NCBI GenBank assembly: GCA_001766655.1
Contig: MJCC01000003.1
Coordinates: 825,801-889,800 of the forward strand
Direction of reading: 5' to 3'
Length of the DNA stretch: 64,000 bases
From: Phytomonas francai
Taxonomy: Eukaryota; Euglenozoa; Kinetoplastea; Trypanosomatida; Trypanosomatidae
Under the pieces are notes generated by a model, which saw nothing but the letters and a program-made list of their open reading frames with translations, searched no databases and had not been told where the DNA came from. Below, in pieces: positions 9,878 to 19,985 of the stretch; within the stretch, counting starts at the first letter, position 1; each line of letters begins with the position of its first letter. The translations under genes were made by a program, and so were the position numbers.

Positions 9878-12800
9878 CTATTTTTTCCCGTCAACTTGGA
9901 TATCTAAACCTTGATGGAGACGACGAATGGTTTCAGGAACATAAAGCTCCAAAGAAATCGATGGATGCGCGGCAGTGCTTTTCCCTCCTAAAAGGTTAAA
10001 ATCCCTCGCCCCCATATGGTTTATTCCTCGTGCAGCATCATTCGCGTTCGATGAAGACACCGCAGGGTGCTGTCCATTAAAGTTTTTTGAAGGAATCTGA
10101 AGCAGCTGGTGCACGTACGCCGCACTCCTTCTTAGGTTAGGATAAGGGTCGAGGGTGGCTGAACGAGCGAGCGGTGATACCATCGATGGATCATCTTGAG
10201 CTAAATCATTGTTTGCTATCGGGGTATTTTTCGGCATTCCGTTGTTTGGATGGTTGGGGGAAAATTCCAAAGAGGATGAGGTTGCCGATAAGCGGTATGG
10301 GATAGACGAGAGTGGGCACTCGGCGCTGAAATCAACACCTTGGCAGGGATTTTCGGCTCTGCCAATTTGTATTCTTCGCTCTACATGGACGCGGTTATCG
10401 GGGGTTGAATATTGCTGTCCGAGAGATTGGGGCTTCGGATCTGCAGGCGGTGTCCGGGAACGTTCGCGCGCAGGAATCTCCTTAAGATTTGTAAAAGGTG
10501 AGGCCCCCGGAAAATCTTGTGCGTTTGGATAATCAACGTGTTTTTTCCTTTGATAATCATCTCTAGTCACCGCTGTGGTGATCTCGGAGAGGGTTGGATG
10601 AGGCTCATAAGAAGCATTCACTTTGTTGGGATTCAACATGAGTAGTTCCCTGTTCAGATCGGGAAAACGCTTCTCACGATTACTGTGTCCTGTAAAAAAG
10701 CTTAGCTCCATGTTAAGGGAGCGAATTTCATTGCGCATCTGATGAATTGTCGCCATGTGCGCAAACTGTTGTTGTTGGTAGTGTGAAACCTTCTCCTCCG
10801 CACGCCGCCGTTCTTCCAACTCCTTCTGCCAGTTAAACTGAGTCTCGTTCAGTCTTTCACGAAGTTGATCATATTTCGCCTCTGAAGCGTGCAGGAATGA
10901 CAAGGATTCATCCGAAGCCTCTTGCCTTCGTTTGGCAGCTTCTTGTTTCTCGGCCTCAAAGGCGATCCGTTGATTAGTGAGCGCCTCTTCAAGTCGCTCG
11001 CTCTTATTTCTCACTACCTCTATATCCTTTTCACGCTCCCGCAGACGCGTTGTTAACGCCGTGTGCTCGCTCCGAAGATGATCGAAAATGCCTTCTAGGA
11101 TCGTGAGAGGAGACGCCCAGACGTCACCGCGGTTTCCGATAAAGCCGTTGTAGGCGAAGATATGCGCCGCATCGGGAGGTGCTTTGGGGATCCTGTTAAA
11201 ATCAAACGCAAAGTGCGCTAACGGATCGCCAGGTAATGTCCCATTTTGTGATTTTAACGGGAAGCTTTTCCTAAGGTGTATTCGCTCCCTTGCCACGGAC
11301 AAGGATTGGAGCACGTAATGAATGATCCTACTGGGAGAAATACGAGGAATTCCCGCATCTTGCGAAGTCCGCCTCACTCCAGTAAGCTTTTCCGAGCTAT
11401 TTTCCGCCTCCCCGTTATCGCTCACGATGCCACGCAAGAGGTCGTTTGAAGCTGAAGAAGGTAATTTCATTCGGGCGTGCGCGGGATTCGGGACGATCTT
11501 GGCGAGCTTTCCTTCTCGAATGCCAGGTCGCCGGAAGAGACGTCGGATGCTGTCAATAAACTCGGAGGGGGGTGGAAGCTTTACCACCTCCAAGGCCCTC
11601 CGACGCGCGCGGAGGAAGGGGAACTGGCCCCCCCGCCGCGGTGGCCCCGCGGCCGAGCCGGCAAACGACAAGAGCAGAGGGTAGAGGGGCACCCATTCCA
11701 CCCCGCCCCCCTCCGGCGCGCAGGTTCGACTCTCGGAAAGGCCCCAATACGGCGCGCGAGGAGGGCGCTTCCGGTCATCGGGCGGATTCTCGGCCTCTTC
11801 AATGAAGGTAACCCAACTGCGCTCGCGTGGGGAGTCAGCAGGCGCAGCGAAGGCCATCCCCCCCTTGTTTATACTCGCATAGGAGCGCTCACCAGGTTGT
11901 TTCCAGGCTGAATTTAGAACAGACGGGACGAAAGATAGAAAAGGAGCGCCGAAATCAGCTTCCTCCCCGCCTTCGTCCTCCGATTCTGAGCCTTCTTTAT
12001 GCGAATAAGAAGCTCGGGAGAGATTTTTCAGACGAACCAGCGCCAAAACCGCAATTCCAACCCTCTTGAAATAGACGCACCATGAGCCCGCTGGACGCCC
12101 CCTTCGAGATGGAAAGCCGTGCTCGCCGAGTGCGTTCGACCGCTCCTGAAGCCATTGGCGGACCGCGCACTGCTCGACGCGATCCGCCCTACTTAAGAGC
12201 TTTCGCCATTGAAGCTGATTGGTGAGTCCGATGTTTGTGAGCAAAGCCTGGGCGGCATAGCCCGCCCACTCCTCGAGCGTGGTGTAGAGAAGCCTCGCAT
12301 TCTCCCGCTCCACGCGGAGCTCGGCCTCCAGGACGACCACCGACTCCGCCTCGCGAGCCCGGCGCGCGCGAAAGCGCTCCCGCTCCTGCGCGGCCTCGCG
12401 GAGCGTCTCCAGGCAAACGACGTTCTCGCGCGTGATCGCGGCGAGGCTCTCGCGCGTCTCGACGAGGCGCGCCGTCAGCCCCGCGAGGGCCGCGCGGAGG
12501 TCGGCGGCTTCGCCGCGCGCGCCCGACAGCCCCGCACGGAGCCGCGCGATCGCGCGCCGGCGGCGATGGCGGCCGCGCCGAAGGCCGCGAAGCGCTCCAA
12601 AAGAGGCCGCGAGAAGACCCGCGAGCGACCGCGCAGGGGCCGCCGAAGCCGCCTCGATCGCCTTCCGTCCGCCCTGACGCGTTTCCGTTGGATCGCCTTT
12701 TGCGATTCCGAGATCCTCCTCCTCCTCCTCCTCCGAGAAGAAGAAGAAATCCGAGGCCTGGGATGCCGTTTCGGCGGGCCTAGCTGTCGACGGGGCGCTC

Positions 12801-13954
12801 TTTTTTGGCGCCGGCGCCGATGTTAGTGCGGCCGGTCGATCATACTCACGTTTGGAGTTCTGGATCTCGTCAAGGAGCTTCTCCATGCTTAGTCTGAGTA
12901 AATCCCGCTCCCGAGTCCTCTGGAAGAGTTTTTTGGTTGTTCGATCCAGTTTTTCTTGAAGCCTACGCCCATTATATTTCAGGGCTTCCATTTCACTGAG
13001 AAGGGCAGCTTCTCTTTCACTGGTATGGGAAACTGGAGATGCAGCGGTACGAATCTCGGGAATGAGGTCCGTCGAGGTGCCTTTTTCTATACGTGTTTCT
13101 ACTAAAACTTTCTGCGGATACGCCTTCGTTGAGGATACGTAAGATTGTCGCGCCGCCTCTCGCCAGAAAGTTAATTTTTCCTTTAAGAGCGCAATCAACG
13201 CTTCGTACGCATTTCTCGCATTTATGGCAAGAGTATCGGTACTGAAAGTGTTCGGCGTTGAATCGGGTACCGTATCGTTTATCGAATCGAAGGCGGTTGA
13301 AAGATGCGGGGACGACCCTTCCAAAGGCGGCCATACCTGCTCGTCCAGGAGGTGCGAAGGAGCGGTAAGCCCCTCGCGCCGTAGCCACTCCCGCAGTTCG
13401 CCTCGAAGAGAGGATACGAACTTCACCCACGCCCGACGCTCATGCCGGCGGCCGGACTCGAAGGACGCCTCGCGCTGCGCCTTCAGGCGGCCGGCGGTTT
13501 CTTCGGATTGCCGAGCGAGGCTCGCCTGGAGGTCCCGGAGTTGAATGCGGAGCTCCGCGGACCCCGCGATAACCGCCCGGCGATCCGCCTCGAGCGTCCG
13601 ACAGGTCGCCTCGAGCGCGCGAAGGGCCCGCGCGGCCTCCGTTAATTCTCGCCGGAGGGCGGCGAGAATCACCTCGCCCCCGGCAGGGGAGGAGGGCGGG
13701 CCCGCCAACGCCGCGCGGGGCGTTTCCTCGCGCGCGGCCGCCCATTCGAGGCGCTCGCGGTGGTGCGCCGCGTGGGCTCGCGCGAGCTCGGCGAGGAGGG
13801 CCTCAACCTGCCCCTGCAGCCCCTCGCAGGGCGCCCGCCAGAGCGCGGCGACCGCCCTCGCCCGCGCGAGCTCCGGCGTCGGCGAAGGACACGCCAGACG
13901 ACCCTCCTTCGCCTTTGGCGGTTCAGGGGCCGTTAAGGGGTGGTTCGTTTCCAT
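9878..13954 (-). CDS. Large coiled-coil protein, function unknown
   Basis: A 1358-residue protein. The start is the ATG at 13954; the open frame continues upstream only through a CA microsatellite without an earlier ATG. The N-terminal 200 residues, residues 310-380, 490-590 and 950-1110 are dominated by Ala, Arg, Glu, Leu and Gln heptad-like patterns, so several coiled-coil rods are expected. A run of acidic residues (SEEEEEEDLG) lies near residue 410. The C-terminal 250 residues are low in hydrophobic patterning and probably disordered. No enzymatic motif is visible. Long coiled-coil proteins of this type are common in the flagellar and basal-body cytoskeleton, but nothing in the sequence fixes that role. 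Two segments (about 12200-12850 and 13440-13950) are far richer in GC than the rest of the gene. Confidence 0.7.
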   Translation of the reverse strand: METNHPLTAPEPPKAKEGRLACPSPTPELARARAVAALWRAPCEGLQGQVEALLAELARAHAAHHRERLEWAAAREETPRAALAGPPSSPAGGEVILAALRRELTEAARALRALEATCRTLEADRRAVIAGSAELRIQLRDLQASLARQSEETAGRLKAQREASFESGRRHERRAWVKFVSSLRGELREWLRREGLTAPSHLLDEQVWPPLEGSSPHLSTAFDSINDTVPDSTPNTFSTDTLAINARNAYEALIALLKEKLTFWREAARQSYVSSTKAYPQKVLVETRIEKGTSTDLIPEIRTAASPVSHTSEREAALLSEMEALKYNGRRLQEKLDRTTKKLFQRTRERDLLRLSMEKLLDEIQNSKREYDRPAALTSAPAPKKSAPSTARPAETASQASDFFFFSEEEEEEDLGIAKGDPTETRQGGRKAIEAASAAPARSLAGLLAASFGALRGLRRGRHRRRRAIARLRAGLSGARGEAADLRAALAGLTARLVETRESLAAITRENVVCLETLREAAQERERFRARRAREAESVVVLEAELRVERENARLLYTTLEEWAGYAAQALLTNIGLTNQLQWRKLLSRADRVEQCAVRQWLQERSNALGEHGFPSRRGRPAGSWCVYFKRVGIAVLALVRLKNLSRASYSHKEGSESEDEGGEEADFGAPFLSFVPSVLNSAWKQPGERSYASINKGGMAFAAPADSPRERSWVTFIEEAENPPDDRKRPPRAPYWGLSESRTCAPEGGGVEWVPLYPLLLSFAGSAAGPPRRGGQFPFLRARRRALEVVKLPPPSEFIDSIRRLFRRPGIREGKLAKIVPNPAHARMKLPSSASNDLLRGIVSDNGEAENSSEKLTGVRRTSQDAGIPRISPSRIIHYVLQSLSVARERIHLRKSFPLKSQNGTLPGDPLAHFAFDFNRIPKAPPDAAHIFAYNGFIGNRGDVWASPLTILEGIFDHLRSEHTALTTRLREREKDIEVVRNKSERLEEALTNQRIAFEAEKQEAAKRRQEASDESLSFLHASEAKYDQLRERLNETQFNWQKELEERRRAEEKVSHYQQQQFAHMATIHQMRNEIRSLNMELSFFTGHSNREKRFPDLNRELLMLNPNKVNASYEPHPTLSEITTAVTRDDYQRKKHVDYPNAQDFPGASPFTNLKEIPARERSRTPPADPKPQSLGQQYSTPDNRVHVERRIQIGRAENPCQGVDFSAECPLSSIPYRLSATSSSLEFSPNHPNNGMPKNTPIANNDLAQDDPSMVSPLARSATLDPYPNLRRSAAYVHQLLQIPSKNFNGQHPAVSSSNANDAARGINHMGARDFNLLGGKSTAAHPSISLELYVPETIRRLHQGLDIQVDGKK

Positions 13955-13978
13955 TCCCTTCGCTTTCCCCTCCCAATA

Positions 13979-13996
13979 CACACACACACACACACA
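13979..13996 (+). repeat. (CA)n microsatellite in a 5' untranslated region
   Basis: About nine CA units lie some 25 bases upstream of the coiled-coil gene's ATG, between the candidate splice acceptor at 14031 and the start codon, so they would be transcribed as (UG)n in the leader. Confidence 0.85.
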
Positions 13997-14030
13997 GAAG
14001 TTATTACGTCAGGGAAACGACAAGGCAGGG

Positions 14031-14046
14031 CTGGGAAAAAAAAAAA
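14031..14046 (-). promoter_or_regulatory. Candidate trans-splice acceptor for the coiled-coil gene
   Basis: On the minus strand a run of about ten T followed by CCC ends directly in AG (position 14031-14032), 77 bases before the ATG at 13954. A pyrimidine tract abutting the first AG is the acceptor pattern used in kinetoplastids. No matching 5' donor or upstream exon is seen. Confidence 0.55.
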
Positions 14047-15616
14047 TAGCTTGATAAATGCAAGGTCAGGATAGAGAGGATCCCGCGGATTCGCAACCCG
14101 ACGGGGGGAAGCCAAGCGCCTGCAAGTCCGCCCGCCCCCGTTGGCGGCGACTTCCTATCGTCGATGCAAATTCGAGTAGGGTATTCGCCAGGGCCTTTGC
14201 GAAGGCTACCCGAACGGCGGTCAAACTCCGACTGAACACTGTTGGCGCTTATCCAGATAAGAAAGGGGGGAAAATAGAGGGAATCGACAACGTAAACGAT
14301 TCAAGACATAGAACGACCTGTGCCTTTAGGTGCACACGTCTCACGACTTGGAGAAAATAAAGGATCAGCAGTAGAGGGGTTCATGAAATTAAGGAATGGA
14401 TGCTTTGAGCCGGCACCACCATACGCAGACGATTCTTCGATTTCTGTTTCTATATTAAAGAGAAGTCGATTAGTACGCAACAGTAAAAGACAAAATGAAT
14501 CTTTGTTAAAAGAAATGAAGGGACCCATGAAAAAAGGAAAAAAAAGCACAATGAGACTTAAACCATGCCTTCAAGAGTACATCAAGCCTTCCCTGAGCCT
14601 AGAAATATCACAAAGCATGGATGGGGATTTTACTGCAATTATTTTTGAGCTTTCATACCATTATGGTAAAAAGACGGAAAAAAAAAGGAGTAGTCTTTCT
14701 TTGCGCTCTAATATAGTCCAAAGAATAAACACATAGCTATCAGAGATATTGTCTCGATAAATCTCCCAATATCATTCATCAAGTACTTTGGTGGTTAGAA
14801 ATATTTATGGGTGATAGCATGCTATACCGATTGCTAAGCAACTTTACTGAATTAAGAATTTAAAGTCTTTTCCAAGCAAACACACATAAATTCTCCCTGC
14901 AGATTGTTAAACAAAAATTCTATAATTTGTCACGAAAAAAAAGATACATCGACATATATACTCCAGACATTGATTTTATAATCGGTAAGATAAAAACCAT
15001 AGAAATATAGCAGCAAAAGTGATAATACTAACAAGGCTAGAATGTAAATAACATATGTATTAGAAAATCTATTTTCCTAAAAAGCATGTAGATTTTATGA
15101 TTACATCGACATATTAATTAAACTTCATTTTCGTAATTGTATCCACCATATAGCAGGATTAGAGCCTCTTTGAGAGTGTCTGGAATAGCAATACAAGATA
15201 CATCGATGTCAAAAAAAAAAAAGCAGAACAATAAAAGACTGCTAGGTACTGGGGAAAGGATATTCAACACTGGATCCCTACAGTGTATCTCACACGTGCC
15301 TTATTGAGATAGGCGAAAATAGAAGGTATATCGAGGGTACAAACAATTAGTCCACGATAGTGCAAAGAAATCGAGCACAATGCTAGCGTCTGAAACTCCG
15401 TATGGAGTGGGAACAGCTATACGAGCATTTGATCAATGAACACTATTCCGATAATTCTCTAACTAACGTCCGTATCCATACACGCAGAAGGAAAAGCTCA
15501 GTGATTCACCACTGTTGTCCGAAAAATAGGACCCACGCACACTTGTCAAGCTTGCATCAGGGGGTTCTTCTCCCCCCTCCCCCTATCCCAATTCAAACGC
15601 ATCGCTGGAAGTCGTA
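14047..15616. other. Intergenic region with a GC-rich island
   Basis: A 1.6 kb spacer. Bases 14050-14290 are GC-rich and non-repetitive, unlike ordinary spacers here, but hold only a 100-codon plus-strand frame without recognisable protein features. A second plus-strand frame of 138 codons at 14320-14736 is lysine- and serine-rich and has no recognised similarity. From 14740 to 15400 the sequence is AT-rich. No gene is called. Confidence 0.45.
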
Positions 15617-18600
15617 CTACAGGGCGTTCAGAGCGGCTTTCAGCTTTCGCTGAAGCTGGTTTGCCGTTTCGTGGGATTTGGCGCTCTGGACATTCCCCAT
15701 CGCGGTCAGGTGGTTCTTCATGTAGATCTGCTGGGAGAGCTTTGAGCGGTTGGCGATCCGCTCGACCTTCTTGATGAGCATCCGCTCCCGCGCGAGGGCT
15801 TCCTTCTGAAGGTTGACAAAGCGGAGGGGGCGGGTGTTGTCGTCGCCGTCCTCGAGCGCGTGGAGTTTCGGGATCACGCGGTGCTTGAGCCGCCCGACCG
15901 CCTCCTCGGCGGCCCGCGAGATATTCGCGGGCAGGCACGGCATGCTCGGCATCCGATACGGCGAGATGGGCGGCAAAAGCGGCTTCGGCTTTGCCCCTCC
16001 GCCGGGCGCCTCGCCGACCTTCCCCGCCTTTGGCGTTTCCTGGCCCCTCGTCCCGGCCTCGGCGGGGCCGAGCGGGGAGCAAGGGAAGGGCGCCGCGCGG
16101 GGGTCGGCGGCGTCCTCGCCCGCGGCCCGCGCCCGCACGCCGCTCGCGTACTCGACGATGAAGGGCGAGACGGCGAGCAGCGCGTGCGGCCGATGGCGCC
16201 CGGCGGCCGCGCCGCTCGGCGGCACCGCCAGCGCCCGGATCTCCCCGGCGAGCGAGGCGTTGCTGGCCTCCGACGGGGCGGGGCCGAGCGGGCACCCGTC
16301 CCCGCCGGCGGCCGTCCGCCAGGCCGCAAAGGAGCCCCGCGGCCCGCCCCCACTTCCACTTCCACTTCGACCCCCTCGTCCCCCACTTCCGCCGCCTCTT
16401 TCACCGCCGCCCTCGCGAGGCCTGCGCTGGAGGGCGAGGAGCTGCGAGGCGCGGGCGGCGGCGGGGCCGGCGGCGGGGATGGGCACCGCGGGGTACCGCA
16501 CGCCGCCGCGGACGCAGAGGTACTCGCGCGCCTCGGCCGCGCACGCCGCGAGGGGGAAGGTCGCGAGGAGGTACGACGGCCGCCCCCCGCGCGAGGAGGG
16601 CCCCGAGGACGATAATAAAGGAATCCCCTCCGAGAGCATGGGGGCCAGCGCGAGGGGGGGGGAGGGGGCCTCGACGGGCGCCGACAAGGACGCCGCCGAC
16701 GCCGAAGACGTCGAGCGCGCGCGGGGGGGGGGCCGCGGCGGCGGTCCTCCTCCTCCTCCCCCCCCCTCGAGGCTCGAGAGCGGGGTCGCCGGTTTATTCG
16801 CGAGCCGGGCCTGGCGGGGGCCGCGGGGCCAGTCGCCGAATCCGGGATACACCCGCGGGGCCTCGGTCAGGCTCGAGCGTTGGGAGTCTGGGATGCGGCG
16901 GGATGGTAGATAACTTCGCACCCCATCGAGATCCGCGGCCTCCTCCCGGGAGTAGCTGGACGATGTGCAGGCGCTGCTGACATTCGTAGCCGGCTGCTTC
17001 GCCCTCTTCGCCATCAGGGGCGACTTCAGCGCGGTCCAGAAAAGCCCGCGCGAGCTCCCGGCGTCGTCGTCGCGCGTGCCCTTTTCGAGTCGCCTCTGCC
17101 GCCTCTGTTCCGTTTGGAAGTAAACGCGGCCCTGGCGGGCGGTATGCTTTTGAAGTTCGACGAAAAGGCGTCTGGCGTGACGTTGGTAATGATTGAACTC
17201 GGCCATTAGGCGGTGCTCGACATTGGCGATCGAGACATCCGCGTTGTTGAATGTGTTCCCGTTGCCAATGCCAAGCAGCTGGGTCTTTTTGGCGCTGTAT
17301 TTACCCTTTAGACAATCCTTAGGGGGGTCTAAACCGTTCCTCACGAATGATCGTTTTGAGTGCAGATTCGCCTTGCTGCTGTGTCGGTGAATCAATCGGG
17401 GAAGGCCGATCTTGGGCGTCCGATCGGTTCTAGCCTCTTTCGGTGGTGACAAGAGGCCGGACTCGTCGCCCTCTTTGCTGGAATCTCTGATTAAACTCGC
17501 CCGTCGCGGCTCGCCGAGATTCCCCCCGGCCTTCTCGTCCTTCTTCGTTTGAGGTTGCGCCGCTTCGGAGGTGGAAAGCAGATCCGAAAGATAGGGCCTC
17601 AGGGTGTGGGTGAGTTTCAGAGGCAAAAAGGAGCCGCGCCTGCGGGCCCCCGCCGCGCTCCCCCCCCACCCGCCCTTCCGCCGCGGCGAGCTCGCCGTGG
17701 TGGTGGTCGCGGAGGCGCTCGGCGTCGTCGCGGCCGTCTTCGAGGCGGCCTTCGCGCGCGCGCCCTTGTCGCCCGCCCCCATTTCGGCCTCCCGCGCCTC
17801 GCCGTCCTCGGCGTCGTGGGCGAGGTCGGCCTCGGAGGGCACCGGCCAGCCCGCCGTCGGGGGGTGCCCCAGGACGACGCCGCTGCTCCAGAAGAGCAGC
17901 GTCCGGAGGAGGTCGGCGCGGAAGCGGCGGTCGAGCATCTCGCCAGTCGCCACGTCGTTGGGAAAGCAGTAGACGAGGGCGTAGTAGACGATCCGGGCGG
18001 CGAGGCTGAGGTAGGTCTGGATCACAATGTCCTTCATCTCGAACCGGACGACGTTGTTCTCCGCGTAGGCCGGGCGCCCGGCGGGGAGGGGGGGCAGGGG
18101 GGCCAGCGAGGGGGTCTCCGAGGAGCCCCGCCGCGCCGGCGTCGGCGTCGAGGGCGAGGGCGAGGTCCGCGGCCCCGACGAGGGCGGCTTCCCCGCGGGT
18201 TGCGCCCCGATCGTGTGGAAGATCTCGCTGAAGAGGTACGCGAGGCGGCGGTAGGTGCGCTCCTCGAGCGAAATCAGCCCCAGGTACTCCTCCCGCGAGA
18301 TCGCGAGAAGGTCGAGCGCGTCCGACAGGTGCTGGATGTCCTCCTCCTTCGGCCAGAGCTTGGAATTGATGATGTTCGGCAAGTACTTGTTGATGCACAC
18401 GTAGCGATGATACATGAAATCGTACAGGAGCTCATGACTGGTGGAGGCCCGCGTACTTTGCGGCGCGGAGGCCTCACTCGACGAATGGACGCTCGACCCC
18501 ATCTCCTTCATACGCACCCACGCATCCCGCAGGCGAATCATGTGCTCAAGCTCCTTCACGAGAACCTCAAGATGCTCATACGGCGGCAGCGTCCACTGCG

Positions 18601-19957
18601 GCTGCGAGATTGCATCCGGAAGAAGCTCCTGAAAAGTCACGAAGAGCCTCTCACAGCGCCCAATAAGAAGCTCCTCGATCCAGGTCCGCCGCCCGCGGAA
18701 GACCACATACCAAAAAAGCACCACCACGAACTCGCTCGCCTGCGGGACCCCGCGCATCAGCCGCTGGACCTCAAGCCCGGTAAATAAAGTCCGTTTCGAC
18801 GGCGACTCGCGATCGATGAGCCGCTTCAAGACCTGATTCACCGTCAACCCTCCACACGGCAGCCTCGGCGTTGCCGCACCTTCCTCCTCCTGGGATAAAC
18901 ATTTTTGAGAGTAGCTGTACCCGGAGACGTCGCTTTTGGAACCCGGCCTGGGCTCATCGGCATCCACGCTTTCTCGGTTTAGCGGCTTCGTTTTGGCATA
19001 GCCATCGCGGTCGACCACGATGGAGCCATCCTCGCGGACGTGGGGGAGGGTCACGGAAAAGATGGAAGGCGCGCGTGGCTTGAAGACCCGTTTGATCTTT
19101 TGGCGGCGACTCTGCTGCTCCTGGTTGAGCTGCTCTTGGATTTCCTCACTCAAGGAGGTGATCTCGATGTAGTGGACCGACGAGAACGACAGCAAAGATC
19201 CGAGGCAAGCAAACTCGCTCGACACGAAACTCCGACTGGGGAATCGCCCATTTACCCCGTGCACGAATTTTTCGTGAATCCCCTTCTCGGCTTGCATGAG
19301 CGCCCCGCTGGGTTGGACGTCGTCGACAAAGCTCGCCCGTCCCCCTGCCTTCACAGGGGCTTTCGCATGGCCATAATCCCCCCGCACGCCCCCCTCGAGC
19401 CCGACCTCTGTTAACGAAAAGAAGCGTGAAAAAAACCCACCCGGGGCCTCGTCGGACCTCTGGGATCGCGTAGATGCCAGCGCATCGGGGGCCGTTCGGC
19501 TTTTCGAATCCCTATCCCCTTTCACAACACCAATACCACCCTTCCCATCCTCTGCTGGGACCTGCTCAGGCGTTAATAAACCCAAATTCAAGCATAATGC
19601 GTTCGCATCTATACTCTTGAGCGCGGGAGGATGCCGACATCGCGAAACTTGATGGCCTTCCAACAATTGCGTATTGAATAGATCCGGGGGTGGAGCGGTA
19701 TGACTATTTCTATGCCTGTCCTGGTTAATATCGCTCAGAGGGGACTCCGTCATTACGCATCTCGGCCCATCGCCATCCTTTTCGAGGGTTTTTTCCCGCA
19801 GGTGGCGTAAACACTGCGCGTGCTCAACGACGGCCTCATCGCAGCCTGTTGAAGGGCCTTCGTTATTGCTCGTTAGTTGAGAAGATGGCAAAAGCTGCCA
19901 GTTAGCTAAAACACGGCGCGGGGAGCTCCTCTGAGGGGGTGGATTTAGCATGCTCAT
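15617..19957 (-). CDS. FAM227-like (FWWh domain) protein
   Basis: A 1446-residue protein. The ATG at 19957 lies 12 bases after a TTTTTAG acceptor. A central region (about residues 380-700) is the conserved part: the hydrophobic block FVVVLFWYVVFRGRR with a following helical pair, and later a block reading YYALVYCFPND, FRADLLRTLLFWSSG. The order and spacing recall the FWWh domain of animal FAM227A/B, a family found mainly in ciliated organisms and of unknown biochemical role; the match is from memory. The N-terminal third is disordered and Ser-rich. The C-terminal part (encoded by 15800-16900 and 17600-18300) is extremely GC-rich with Gly, Pro, Ala and Arg runs, then ends in a basic helix-rich tail. 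A flagellar function is an inference from the family distribution. If the FWWh match is wrong it remains an unknown protein. Confidence 0.55.
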   Translation of the reverse strand: MSMLNPPPQRSSPRRVLANWQLLPSSQLTSNNEGPSTGCDEAVVEHAQCLRHLREKTLEKDGDGPRCVMTESPLSDINQDRHRNSHTAPPPDLFNTQLLEGHQVSRCRHPPALKSIDANALCLNLGLLTPEQVPAEDGKGGIGVVKGDRDSKSRTAPDALASTRSQRSDEAPGGFFSRFFSLTEVGLEGGVRGDYGHAKAPVKAGGRASFVDDVQPSGALMQAEKGIHEKFVHGVNGRFPSRSFVSSEFACLGSLLSFSSVHYIEITSLSEEIQEQLNQEQQSRRQKIKRVFKPRAPSIFSVTLPHVREDGSIVVDRDGYAKTKPLNRESVDADEPRPGSKSDVSGYSYSQKCLSQEEEGAATPRLPCGGLTVNQVLKRLIDRESPSKRTLFTGLEVQRLMRGVPQASEFVVVLFWYVVFRGRRTWIEELLIGRCERLFVTFQELLPDAISQPQWTLPPYEHLEVLVKELEHMIRLRDAWVRMKEMGSSVHSSSEASAPQSTRASTSHELLYDFMYHRYVCINKYLPNIINSKLWPKEEDIQHLSDALDLLAISREEYLGLISLEERTYRRLAYLFSEIFHTIGAQPAGKPPSSGPRTSPSPSTPTPARRGSSETPSLAPLPPLPAGRPAYAENNVVRFEMKDIVIQTYLSLAARIVYYALVYCFPNDVATGEMLDRRFRADLLRTLLFWSSGVVLGHPPTAGWPVPSEADLAHDAEDGEAREAEMGAGDKGARAKAASKTAATTPSASATTTTASSPRRKGGWGGSAAGARRRGSFLPLKLTHTLRPYLSDLLSTSEAAQPQTKKDEKAGGNLGEPRRASLIRDSSKEGDESGLLSPPKEARTDRTPKIGLPRLIHRHSSKANLHSKRSFVRNGLDPPKDCLKGKYSAKKTQLLGIGNGNTFNNADVSIANVEHRLMAEFNHYQRHARRLFVELQKHTARQGRVYFQTEQRRQRRLEKGTRDDDAGSSRGLFWTALKSPLMAKRAKQPATNVSSACTSSSYSREEAADLDGVRSYLPSRRIPDSQRSSLTEAPRVYPGFGDWPRGPRQARLANKPATPLSSLEGGGGGGGPPPRPPPRARSTSSASAASLSAPVEAPSPPLALAPMLSEGIPLLSSSGPSSRGGRPSYLLATFPLAACAAEAREYLCVRGGVRYPAVPIPAAGPAAARASQLLALQRRPREGGGERGGGSGGRGGRSGSGSGGGPRGSFAAWRTAAGGDGCPLGPAPSEASNASLAGEIRALAVPPSGAAAGRHRPHALLAVSPFIVEYASGVRARAAGEDAADPRAAPFPCSPLGPAEAGTRGQETPKAGKVGEAPGGGAKPKPLLPPISPYRMPSMPCLPANISRAAEEAVGRLKHRVIPKLHALEDGDDNTRPLRFVNLQKEALARERMLIKKVERIANRSKLSQQIYMKNHLTAMGNVQSAKSHETANQLQRKLKAALNAL

Positions 19958-19969
19958 GACAGCGCTCTA

Positions 19970-19985
19970 CTAAAAAGATGATGTT
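19970..19985 (-). promoter_or_regulatory. Candidate trans-splice acceptor for the FAM227-like gene
   Basis: The minus strand reads a T/C-rich stretch ending in TTTTTAG, with the AG at 19970-19971. This leaves a 12-base leader before the ATG at 19957. Confidence 0.5.

Noticed and set aside
14040..14120. tRNA-like T-arm sequence on the minus strand
   Set aside because: The GGGTTGCGAATCC stretch has an extra base in the loop and no D-arm, anticodon arm or acceptor stem can be paired around it.
14320..14736. Plus-strand frame of 138 codons as a possible opposite-strand gene
   Set aside because: Lys/Ser-rich composition without motifs, in AT-rich spacer, opposite to the orientation of every supported gene.
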